From: Akkermansiaceae bacterium
GTDB taxonomy: Bacteria > Verrucomicrobiota > Verrucomicrobiia > Verrucomicrobiales > DEV007
Assembly: GCA_024233005.1 (NCBI GenBank)
Contig: JACKQE010000025.1
Location: forward strand, 1-25,588
Direction of reading: 5' to 3'
Length of the DNA: 25,588 nt
Shown here: piece by piece, positions 1 to 6,571 of the stretch
Layout: every line of letters begins with the position of its first letter
Position numbering within the stretch: position 1 is the stretch's first letter
Program-made: the position numbers and the translations under genes
Notes under the pieces: generated by a model
Database searches by the model: none
What the model was told of the DNA's origin: nothing
The model's input: the letters and a program-made list of their open reading frames with translations, nothing else

Positions 1-530
1 GATGCAGCTAACCCCTAGCAGGCTGGGCGTCCACGAATTCGACCGATTTTCCTGCAAGATGAGCCGATTTGAGAGTTGTGGGCCTGATCGGGGCAGCTGA
101 TCTTGGACGTTGATATGGCTGCTCGTTTGTCAATAGGGTAAAACGTTCCTTTCTGAGGGAGTCCCTCAGTGCGGCAGTTTTTTGAAGAAGCTGAAGGGGA
201 TGCAGAGAGATCGTTGTAGGGTGAGCGGTTTCCCGCAGGCAGTGTCTGCTGATATTCGTGGACTTACCGTGCTTTAACGGGGTTACCGACACTTCAATCT
301 TTCACCGCGGCCTTCTCCTCTCTCTCGGATCGGGTGCTCCTCCCACCGGGGCGGGACTAACTCACCACGTCTCCGAGGGGCGGCCTCCACCTCTCTCTAC
401 ATCCGCTTCATCTTCCTTCCAAGTTGGTGTGTTAAGGTTTGATGCTTCCTTCAGGCAACGCCTTTGCCCTCCATTTCCCGTTCAGGCGGCGCGAACCAAC
501 AGCTCAGCCATATTGTCTCGTGGAAATAAC
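1..530. other. Gene-poor stretch, no supported gene
   Basis: No open frame here has a recognisable motif or a convincing start. A 94-codon minus-strand frame (8-292) is low-complexity in character and resembles no family I know. The stretch from about 300 to 500 is pyrimidine-rich and reads like non-coding or decayed sequence. The only structured element I see is a short perfect palindrome at 153-169. The segment leads into the broken MORN-repeat gene at 531. Confidence 0.5.
153..169. repeat. Perfect 8-bp palindrome with one-base centre
   Basis: The arms CTGAGGGA and TCCCTCAG are exact reverse complements around a single G. One base is too small a loop for an RNA hairpin, so a dimeric protein-binding site is more plausible than a terminator. 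No gene start lies close by to give it a role, and it may be chance. Confidence 0.3.
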
Positions 531-794
531 ATGAGCAACAAAACGAAATTGCACAAACAATACCATAAAGATGGGAGTGTCTGGGCCGTTGGCCATTTGC
601 AAAATGGGGCCACGACAGGCGATTGGGAATAGTTCCGTAAAGACGGAACGAAATCTCAGTCGGGCCATTTCGAGAATGGGCATCAGGTCGGCGAATGGAT
701 CACCTATGATACGACTGGAAAACCGCATAACGTTACTCAGATGAAGCCAAAAGACACTTTTGAGAGAATCCCCTTCACCGGATGCTCGGAATGA
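531..794 (+). pseudogene. MORN-type repeat protein interrupted by in-frame TAG
   Basis: The frame opens at ATG 531 and encodes 33 residues, stops at TAG 630-632, and then continues in the same frame for 53 more codons to TGA 792-794. Both halves carry the same repeat: KDG, a GH(L/F)xNG core and a closing G(D/E)W, typical of the MORN_2 / YwqK-like family. The stop falls between GDWE and FRKDG, where this family normally has an aromatic residue, usually Trp. A TGG to TAG change therefore explains it with no frameshift. Database annotation often labels such proteins as antitoxins, but their function is not established. Ordinary translation would give only a 33-residue peptide. A sequencing error or stop-codon readthrough are the alternatives. 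The flanks are gene-poor, which fits a decaying locus. Confidence 0.7.
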
Positions 795-985
795 GCACCA
801 CAGGACAAAATGAAAAGCCGAGCGGGCGCGGTTGGACAACCGCTGGGGCTGCCCTGTCTGCCATGTGGAAACGAAGCCGGTTCCCAAGAAACACCGTGTC
901 GAAATCGCTCTCTGGATTCTTAATTTTATTGACAAGGCTTCCCGGAACCATCCAAATGGCGAAGAATCCGCCGCTATCATCGACC

Positions 986-1363
986 ATGAAACCACACCTG
1001 TTCGCCCTGTCCCTGATCCTCACTGGTTTTGCGTGGGCAGCCTCCTACCTGCCAGCCCAGGACGACTCCTATCACTCGGTTCGGTTCGTCAATGAGGGGA
1101 AGGATCCCGTAGAAGTAAAATATTGGAATCCCCGGGTTAGCCGTGCCCCTGACCTTTGGAAGATCCCCCCCGGCAAGTCCTTTGATTTTGCGGATAAAGA
1201 CGGGAAACTGCTTCGAGTGGGGATTTACAGTTCAAACATTGTCGTCAACGCTGGAGCCCCAAGAGCCTTGATCGAGGTTGGCGATCATAACACCGATCGT
1301 TCCTTTTTCATCATCACCTGGACCGGAAAAGACTATAAAAAACCCGTTCCCCGCGCTCCCTGA
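986..1363 (+). CDS. Small secreted protein, unknown function
   Basis: This 125-residue protein begins MKPHLFALSLILTGFAWAA, a standard Sec signal peptide with likely cleavage after AWA or WAA. The mature part is about 105 residues, rich in beta-favouring residues and ends in a basic, proline-containing tail. It has no cysteines in the mature part and no motif I recognise. ATG 986 is chosen because it places the hydrophobic segment at the N terminus; the frame is open further upstream but that extension has no signal-peptide character. No Shine-Dalgarno sequence is visible. There is no close partner: the broken MORN gene ends 191 bases before it and a gene-free stretch follows. Export to the periplasm or beyond is inferred from the signal peptide only. 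Confidence 0.6.
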   Translation: MKPHLFALSLILTGFAWAASYLPAQDDSYHSVRFVNEGKDPVEVKYWNPRVSRAPDLWKIPPGKSFDFADKDGKLLRVGIYSSNIVVNAGAPRALIEVGDHNTDRSFFIITWTGKDYKKPVPRAP

Positions 1364-1476
1364 GAAGGATTCCCTCGGACACCAGCCCTCCCCCACCCGA
1401 GTCTTCGTGGAGGGGACTCAGGAGGATCGCGCCGAGCAGCCGACTGCCGGATGAATGGGAGAATTAAAGGCCCGAC

Positions 1477-1482
1477 AGGAGG
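1477..1482 (+). promoter_or_regulatory. Strong Shine-Dalgarno sequence AGGAGG
   Basis: An exact AGGAGG, continuing as GGAG, lies 10 bases (7 for the second part) before ATG 1493. Most genes in this window lack such a site, which is the main reason for considering the small ORF that follows. Confidence 0.35.
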
Positions 1483-1492
1483 GAGTTGGACC

Positions 1493-1636
1493 ATGTCCGA
1501 ACAGCCACACACCTCACAGGAGAAGATCCCCCTCCCGATGCAGGCGGTGGGGATCCGTTCGTGTTTGGTCGGCGTGGGGGTTTTTCCTGAAAAAGGGATG
1601 CCGGGCTCAGGCATGAGCTGCTGGAGAGCGCGCTGA
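1493..1636 (+). CDS. Doubtful 47-residue ORF with strong RBS
   Basis: The frame encodes 47 residues beginning MSEQPHTSQEKIPLP, with no transmembrane segment and two cysteines. Its only support is the well-placed AGGAGG upstream. The composition, rich in Gly, Pro and Met, is also what random GC-rich sequence gives, and the family is not recognisable. It lies in a gene-poor stretch and could be a small independent gene, a gene fragment or chance. Confidence 0.2.
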   Translation: MSEQPHTSQEKIPLPMQAVGIRSCLVGVGVFPEKGMPGSGMSCWRAR

Positions 1637-1970
1637 GTCGCCGTCCGTGCAATGCATGAATCCGCGGCCGGAAATGCACAGAGTAATGAATCGCAATCCT
1701 GGTTTCAGGAACGGACGGTCAGGCAACAGGCGGAGGATTCCTTCCACTCAGGCCTATCGGCCACCCTACCGGCGTCTCGGGGGGAACTTTGCGATTGCCG
1801 TGCAGTTTTTGCGGGCCCACTTTTGAGATCATCCGAATCCTTGGTCCTCCAATGCAGCGTCGGCCGCGGAACATCATTGGTGGAAGAATCGAGATAAAGA
1901 TGACGGCTCGCGGGGATTGGTCGTGTCATTGGCGTTTCCCTGGCTCCGTTGACAGCTAGCCCCCAATACC

Positions 1971-2714
1971 ATGCTGGAACAACTTCGGGCGGCCTCACTG
2001 GCCGAGGCTTGGCTGTTTTTTCTTGCGGCGAATGGCGGGATTTTCGCCGGTTCCGTCCTCCTTTGCCGGGGGCTCGGAGCTTGGTTCCCCCGCAAGCGTC
2101 TTTTTGATCGTTGGGAGGCCCTTCGCCCCATCGATGTCATCGCCGCCCTGACCTCCGTGATCCTGAATGCCGGCGTCTCGGTCGGTGGCTGGCTTTTGTG
2201 GACCAATGATGTCATCACGATCGGCCCGACCAGCCTTTGGCGAACCGTGTTCGATGGTCTTGCCATGCTTCTCGCGATGGATCTTGGAATGTATGTTTTT
2301 CACCGGTTGGCCCACCGGCCATCGCTTTACCGGCTCTTTCATGGGTTTCACCATCGCCATGAGGCCACGAACCCCATCAGTCTCTTCGTCCTGCACCCGG
2401 TTGAAGTGGTCGGCTTTGGGGCTTTGATGATTCTGTTCCTCCTGGTTTACCCGATGACCTTGGGTGGGTTGATTGGCTACCTCACTCTGAACGTGCTCTT
2501 TGGCACCATCGGACATTCCGGGGTGGAGCCTTTTCCGCGATCCCTGAGATGCATTCCCGTGGCCAGGTTGGTGGGCACCTCCACCTTTCACGCGGAACAT
2601 CACGAGCATCCTGACTATAATTTTGGCTTCTACACCCTTTTCTGGGACATGCTCTTTGGAACCCTGGATCCTGAATACGACAAACGATTCAAACAAGAAC
2701 CTCACCAAGAATAG
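1971..2714 (+). CDS. Fatty acid hydroxylase / sterol desaturase family membrane protein
   Basis: This 247-residue protein carries the three histidine clusters of the integral-membrane di-iron hydroxylase/desaturase superfamily: HRLAH (111-115), HGFHH (124-128) and HAEHH (207-211), with further candidate ligands at His141 and His182. Several hydrophobic segments (about 11-32, 55-77, 92-110, 146-180) would place the histidines on the cytoplasmic face. Known members use O2 and reducing equivalents to hydroxylate or desaturate lipids, sterols or carotenoids. The substrate cannot be read from the sequence. ATG 1971 gives a full-length protein for the family and has no obvious Shine-Dalgarno. It seems to be a single-gene unit: gene-free sequence precedes it and a hairpin follows. 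No sterol or carotenoid genes lie nearby, so a membrane-lipid substrate is only a guess. Confidence 0.85.
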   Translation: MLEQLRAASLAEAWLFFLAANGGIFAGSVLLCRGLGAWFPRKRLFDRWEALRPIDVIAALTSVILNAGVSVGGWLLWTNDVITIGPTSLWRTVFDGLAMLLAMDLGMYVFHRLAHRPSLYRLFHGFHHRHEATNPISLFVLHPVEVVGFGALMILFLLVYPMTLGGLIGYLTLNVLFGTIGHSGVEPFPRSLRCIPVARLVGTSTFHAEHHEHPDYNFGFYTLFWDMLFGTLDPEYDKRFKQEPHQE

Positions 2715-2727
2715 AAAGGGTGGCCGC

Positions 2728-2752
2728 GGGGAGGTCAGCTGACTTTCTCCCC
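2728..2752. terminator. Possible hairpin terminator after the hydroxylase gene
   Basis: GGGGAG (2728-2733) pairs with CTCCCC (2747-2752), and the loop contains the perfect palindrome GTCAGCTGAC. It starts 13 bases after the stop codon, a good position for a terminator. The usual run of T residues is missing, so this is tentative. Confidence 0.3.
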
Positions 2753-2795
2753 TTGCCAACTTCCCAGCCCTCGCTCTTTGTTCTCTTTCCTGGTC

Positions 2796-3959
2796 ATGAA
2801 TCCCGACCATCCCCTCTGCCGCACCCCTTCCCGCCCCGAGCGGTCCGCTTTCGTCACAGGTCTGGCCTGGCTGGTGATCGCGTTGAGCACGCTGGCCCTT
2901 CCGGTCAGTGGAATGACCCTTCTCATGGTGCTGGCCCGAAGCCATGGCACGGCCTCTGCCGATGCGGCGGGTTTTTTCACCGTCGTGGTGGCGCCGCCGT
3001 TGGCGCTGCTGGCGGGGGTGGGATTGCTGCGCCGCCGGACTTGGGGATGGGCCGGGGTGCTGGTCCTGCTCGCAGGTCTGATCGTTCACCAAGCCCTCGA
3101 GCTCGGCACCCGTCGTCCCACGGACACCATCACCCTCTCCCCTGACGGGGTCCAGACCACCGTGCTGGCGTCGGGTTCCAACCATCACAGTATGCCTATC
3201 ATCGTGGTGAGCGCCCTTGTGCTGGCAAAGCTTCTCTCGCGGTCGGTGCGTGCCGAGTGCGGCCGGACTGGAAACGCTGCCGGGGCGGGGGGCGGCGTCA
3301 CCTCGGTGGTTGCCCCGGGTGGCGAAGCCCCTCGTCAGGAGCACCGTCCCCCGACTGACGGCGCGCGCGATTGGAGAGTGGGGCATCAGGGGCGTGATCG
3401 GATGTATTACGAGGAGAGGCAGCCTGACGGATGGCAGCGCCTCGATCTCGACGGGGAGATGCTGATGGGCCCCGCGCACCATGTCATTTATTTCGCTTCC
3501 CCGGCCCGCTGGCTGGCTTACCCTGAGTGGGCACGGCACCGGCGCGGGGAGATCATTGCGCGCATCCAGAGCGAGTTTCGACCACCCGACTACGAGTACT
3601 ATGGCGAAGGCTCCGACGGCACGGCGGTGTCGGCGGTGTCGGCGGCGCCAGCAGTCGTCCCTTTGCCCCGACCGATGCCTGTCGGCCCCGCATCCAGGGT
3701 GTCCATGAAGCAGTGGGCCGCCCTGATTCTGGTGATGGCTATCCTTTGCGGCATCACCGTTGGGTTGGGCTGGTTCGTGAAACGGGGCCTTGAGACCGGC
3801 ACGACTCATTTCCCCTCGAAACATTCTTCGCAGCAACGCCCGGTCTCCCGCGCGGAAGAACCGGCCACCTTTTGGCTCGCGATCGGGGTTTACTCCGCCC
3901 TTGCCGCCGGCTCGGGCGGCCTCGCCCTCTGGGGGCTTCGGCAGGTTCTGCGCCGGTGA
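2796..3959 (+). CDS. Multi-pass membrane protein of unknown family, first of a four-gene run
   Basis: The protein has 387 residues from ATG 2796; an upstream TTG in frame adds only six residues and is less likely. Hydrophobic segments lie near 19-47, 58-79, 83-103, 132-147, 306-328 and 358-381. A soluble stretch between them (about 190-270) is rich in Tyr, Trp and Arg, including MYYEE, a GWQRLD segment, HHVIYFAS and PDYEYYG, and looks like a folded domain. It is followed by an Ala/Val/Pro-rich linker encoded by short tandem repeats (about 3615-3650). I do not recognise the family. The next gene begins 71 bases later and the three following genes are tightly spaced, so they probably act together at the membrane. 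No catalytic motif is visible. Confidence 0.7.
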   Translation: MNPDHPLCRTPSRPERSAFVTGLAWLVIALSTLALPVSGMTLLMVLARSHGTASADAAGFFTVVVAPPLALLAGVGLLRRRTWGWAGVLVLLAGLIVHQALELGTRRPTDTITLSPDGVQTTVLASGSNHHSMPIIVVSALVLAKLLSRSVRAECGRTGNAAGAGGGVTSVVAPGGEAPRQEHRPPTDGARDWRVGHQGRDRMYYEERQPDGWQRLDLDGEMLMGPAHHVIYFASPARWLAYPEWARHRRGEIIARIQSEFRPPDYEYYGEGSDGTAVSAVSAAPAVVPLPRPMPVGPASRVSMKQWAALILVMAILCGITVGLGWFVKRGLETGTTHFPSKHSSQQRPVSRAEEPATFWLAIGVYSALAAGSGGLALWGLRQVLRR

Positions 3960-4030
3960 TGCCCATTTTCCCTTTTCTCCTGGCCGGCCCTGGCTGACAG
4001 TGGAAAGGTCCACGCCCGTCACAACCTCCC

Positions 4031-5350
4031 ATGAATTGGCCCCTTTCTCTCCTCATCGCCTTGATCACGGGTATGGTTGGCCTGTTGGTTTCCGGGTTCA
4101 CCGCCAATGCCTGCGTGGATTGGTATCATATTTCCTCCCGGGAGGGAGCGTCGGGCTTTTTTGTGATCGGATTGGCCCTGCTTGGTGGCATCGCGTCTGG
4201 GCTGATCGGATTGATCATCGCTCGCGTGGTCTCGGCAGGGGCGGATCCAAGCTTTGGCAAAGCCTTGGCGGTCTCTCTGGGCCTCGTGCTGGGGATCGGA
4301 GGGCTGGTGGCGGTGGCGTGCCATGGCTTGGCCGACATCCCTCCGACCTTGGAAGGCGAGGAACTCCGGCTGGAAGTGGAAATCCGACTGCCTGTTGGCC
4401 AAAAGACCTCTCCGAAGGAACTCAAGGGAGAGCCCCGTCTCGAGTTGGGCTCGGTGGTGAATCAGACCCGGAGGGCTTCCCGGACCGGTGAGTTGAAGGT
4501 TGCGCAGGCCCGCCTGGAGGACGGTCGCTGGGTCCTTCCAGGGGAGGTGCTCCTTTTTACCTCACGCGGGCAACGCAGCCTGGATGCCCGCATCGGGGAT
4601 GACGTTCTGGCAGGATTCTTGGTGCCCGTGCCGGCGCATCCCGGCCAGGAACACGAGCAATGGAGCGACTGGGGACCGCGCCCGCCCGCCGACAGCCCGC
4701 CGTGGCCGGACACCCAACCTTCCTACCGTTTCCGGGTGCAACGCATTCCGCCGCCGCCGCCGCCCCCGACGCTGGAAGAGCAAGCCGCCGCGAAGGACGC
4801 CGCCGAGCAGGCCATTTTCGACGCCATCCCCTCCGGGGCGCCGATCCAGGAGTGGTTGCCCTACACCCCGGAGTGGCAGCATGAACGACGCCGGTCTGCC
4901 GCGATGGAACGGATCACCTCCAGGGAGGGCTATGCTGCCGAGTTGGGCAACCTGATGTTGGGTGAGGATGTGCGTCAGGCGGAGGCCGCGCTGAGATTCA
5001 TCGGGCAACTTCCGTCCCCCGATGCGGCCTTGGTGACCGCGGTCACCGCCGCCGGACGGGACCTGGTGCTCCGCTGCAAAAAGGTCAACGCTTCCACGGT
5101 GGAGGAAGATCCCCATTATGAAGGCGCGGCGGATCTGTCCCTCCGCTTCAGCGCCTGGATGGTGGCGGTGCGGGCTCTACGGGAGAGGAATCTCGGCGAC
5201 TTTCTTCCCGAGTTGGGGGAGATCCTGGAGCTCTCACGAGTCCGCACCGACAGCCAGGCGATGCAGCAGGATGTGCGCCGCGTTGCCAGTTACTATCTGA
5301 AAACCTGGGTCGGGGTGGAGCCGTTGCCGGGCGATCCTCCTCCCCGGTGA
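4031..5350 (+). CDS. Three-TM protein with periplasmic-type domain, polyproline linker and helical C terminus
   Basis: This 439-residue protein has hydrophobic segments at about 5-25, 42-67 and 76-100. A charged, beta-rich region (about 105-235) follows, then seven consecutive prolines (240-246), then an acidic and Arg-rich helical C-terminal region (about 247-430). The proline run is coded largely by CCG repeats (4748-4768) and separates the two soluble parts. Seven prolines in a row are known to stall ribosomes unless EF-P acts, which may pace synthesis. The family is unknown to me. The gene ends nine bases before the next start, so co-expression is likely. The C-terminal part could be a HEAT-like helical array similar to the neighbouring protein, but this is only a visual impression. 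Confidence 0.7.
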   Translation: MNWPLSLLIALITGMVGLLVSGFTANACVDWYHISSREGASGFFVIGLALLGGIASGLIGLIIARVVSAGADPSFGKALAVSLGLVLGIGGLVAVACHGLADIPPTLEGEELRLEVEIRLPVGQKTSPKELKGEPRLELGSVVNQTRRASRTGELKVAQARLEDGRWVLPGEVLLFTSRGQRSLDARIGDDVLAGFLVPVPAHPGQEHEQWSDWGPRPPADSPPWPDTQPSYRFRVQRIPPPPPPPTLEEQAAAKDAAEQAIFDAIPSGAPIQEWLPYTPEWQHERRRSAAMERITSREGYAAELGNLMLGEDVRQAEAALRFIGQLPSPDAALVTAVTAAGRDLVLRCKKVNASTVEEDPHYEGAADLSLRFSAWMVAVRALRERNLGDFLPELGEILELSRVRTDSQAMQQDVRRVASYYLKTWVGVEPLPGDPPPR

Positions 5351-5359
5351 TTTCCTGCC

Positions 5360-5986
5360 ATGACTTCGGCCCTGGTTGACCGCTTCCGTGAAAGCATGAT
5401 CATGAACCACGAACGGTGGCATGACGGAGCGGGGTATGATCTCGCCTTGCTGGCAACGGCATCGGTCGAAGATCGGGCCGCGATCGAGAGTCTGCTCCTT
5501 TCCCGCGGTCTTCAGGATTGGCGGGACGTTGAGGCGCTCGCCGCTCTCGGCACGCCGACATCGCTCGGGCGCCTGCGACAGGCCTATGATGACGGCGATC
5601 CCCGGACCCGGGCCATGATCCTGGCCCACGCCTCCGGCCAGTTCTCCACGGAGGAGCGCACGGACGCGATCGTCGCCGCGCTCGAAGACGAGGCCGCGGC
5701 CGACCACCTCACCCAGGTGATGCTGGAGGTGGAGGAACATCACCCACCCCGAGTGATGGCGGCGCTGCTGCGGGGAGTCAGGACAAGAGATGCCCGCACC
5801 GCCGGAGAGTTTGCGATGATGCTGCTCTTCCTCCACGGCCACGCCGAATCGCCCTGGGACATGGCACCTCGTGCGTTCATTCTGCGGTTTCAGGATGAGG
5901 AGCGGGAGCCGCTTTTCCGCGAACTCTGCGCTCGACTCGGGGTCTCGCCCGACTTCCCGGAAGGAACGAATGCCAGAAAGTCATGA
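5360..5986 (+). CDS. Soluble helical protein, possibly HEAT-repeat-like
   Basis: This 208-residue protein has no signal peptide or transmembrane segment. It is almost entirely predicted helix, with repeating units of about 30 residues rich in Ala, Leu, Asp and Arg (for example around 42-60, 64-82 and 95-113), reminiscent of HEAT or armadillo-type repeats that bind protein partners. No enzymatic motif is visible. ATG 5360 lies nine bases after the stop of the preceding gene. Its own stop overlaps the start of the next gene in an ATGA arrangement (5983-5986), a sign of translational coupling. A cytoplasmic partner of the membrane proteins on either side is the natural inference. The HEAT assignment is uncertain because no single repeat matches the consensus well. 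Confidence 0.65.
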   Translation: MTSALVDRFRESMIMNHERWHDGAGYDLALLATASVEDRAAIESLLLSRGLQDWRDVEALAALGTPTSLGRLRQAYDDGDPRTRAMILAHASGQFSTEERTDAIVAALEDEAAADHLTQVMLEVEEHHPPRVMAALLRGVRTRDARTAGEFAMMLLFLHGHAESPWDMAPRAFILRFQDEEREPLFRELCARLGVSPDFPEGTNARKS

Positions 5987-6456
5987 TCCCCAGGCTGCTC
6001 CTTCTCATTCTTTTCGTCGTTGCCTTGTTGGTGGTGGCGGCTCTTTGGGAGAAATGTCGTGAGCGCTCCCTGCGCCGCTGGGCCGGGCGGCGTCCAGGAG
6101 CAAACCTGCACTGGGGTTTCGTCCCGGAGGAACATCCCGGCTTGCCCGTCGGGGAACTCATCCACGGGATCATTGGACAGCCTCCTATGGGCTATGCCTC
6201 CGCCCTCCAACTGGCCGGGCCCACGGGAGATTTGTGGTTCGTCGAATACCGCACGACTCCGCCGGGACGGAAGAGCGACCGATGGTTCACGCTTCTCGCC
6301 CTGCCATGCGCGGATGAGACGTCGGCCCAGGAATGTCTGACGCACCTGCAAACCTCCCGGCCGGCGCAGCTTCCCCGACTTGTCGGAAACTGGGTCTGTC
6401 TGCGGCTGGAAGGATTGATGTCAGTCCGTTTGTTGGAATCCCATCTGGGAATCTGA
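5983..6456 (+). CDS. Single-anchor membrane protein, unknown function
   Basis: The 157-residue protein has an N-terminal hydrophobic anchor (about 4-22) followed at once by a strongly basic stretch, KCRERSLRRWAGRR. By the positive-inside rule this keeps the remaining 120 residues in the cytoplasm. The soluble part has aromatic and Gly/Pro-rich segments such as LHWGF and DLWFVEYR but no motif I know. Its ATG shares the ATGA with the stop of the upstream gene, so the two are probably translated in a coupled manner. It is the last member of the 2796-6456 run; the next gene begins 115 bases later with its own signal peptide. Confidence 0.65.
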   Translation: MIPRLLLLILFVVALLVVAALWEKCRERSLRRWAGRRPGANLHWGFVPEEHPGLPVGELIHGIIGQPPMGYASALQLAGPTGDLWFVEYRTTPPGRKSDRWFTLLALPCADETSAQECLTHLQTSRPAQLPRLVGNWVCLRLEGLMSVRLLESHLGI

Positions 6457-6571
6457 GTCGCGACATCTCTTGGCTCCCGCAGCCGGTTGGGGCTGGCTCA
6501 ACCGATCCGTCCATTGGTGGAGGGGGAATTTCGCATCGCCTTTTTTTTCCGGGTCCGCTAGAGTCGACCGC

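Larger units (their letters stand above)
1364..1970. other. Intergenic region of about 600 bases with two doubtful small ORFs
   Basis: No frame across this stretch resembles a known protein. Two short frames are notable. One (1493-1636) has a strong ribosome-binding site and is listed separately. The other (1686-1826) would give a 46-residue Arg-rich peptide, with no support beyond its ATG. No RNA gene was recognised. The promoter of the downstream hydroxylase gene should lie toward the end of this stretch, but I cannot place it. Confidence 0.5.

Noticed and set aside
8..292. 94-codon minus-strand frame at the left edge
   Set aside because: Non-ATG-like start context, no recognisable motif, composition of non-coding type.
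630..632. Recoding of TAG as an amino acid in the MORN gene
   Set aside because: No other in-frame TAG-containing gene is seen in the window. A plain nonsense mutation or sequencing error is simpler.
832..1095. Frame containing CPVCH that overlaps the small secreted protein
   Set aside because: A single CxxC is not enough for a zinc protein. The frame overlaps the signal-peptide gene in another phase, and its second half is clearly the shadow of that gene. It could be a decayed fragment, but nothing confirms it.
1686..1826. 46-residue Arg-rich ORF
   Set aside because: It has an ATG but no ribosome-binding site, motif or neighbour; such length is expected by chance.
3615..3650. Short GGCGGTGTC tandem repeat
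   Set aside because: It is in frame inside a linker of the first cassette gene and encodes Ala/Val/Ser repeats; it looks like ordinary low-complexity coding sequence, not a separate element.
1995..4022. Long minus-strand open frame (about 675 codons) opposite the hydroxylase and the first cassette gene
   Set aside because: It spans two + strand genes with clear features (histidine clusters, TM segments). Its translation is His/Gly/Arg/Gln-rich without any motif, as expected for the antisense of GC-rich coding DNA.
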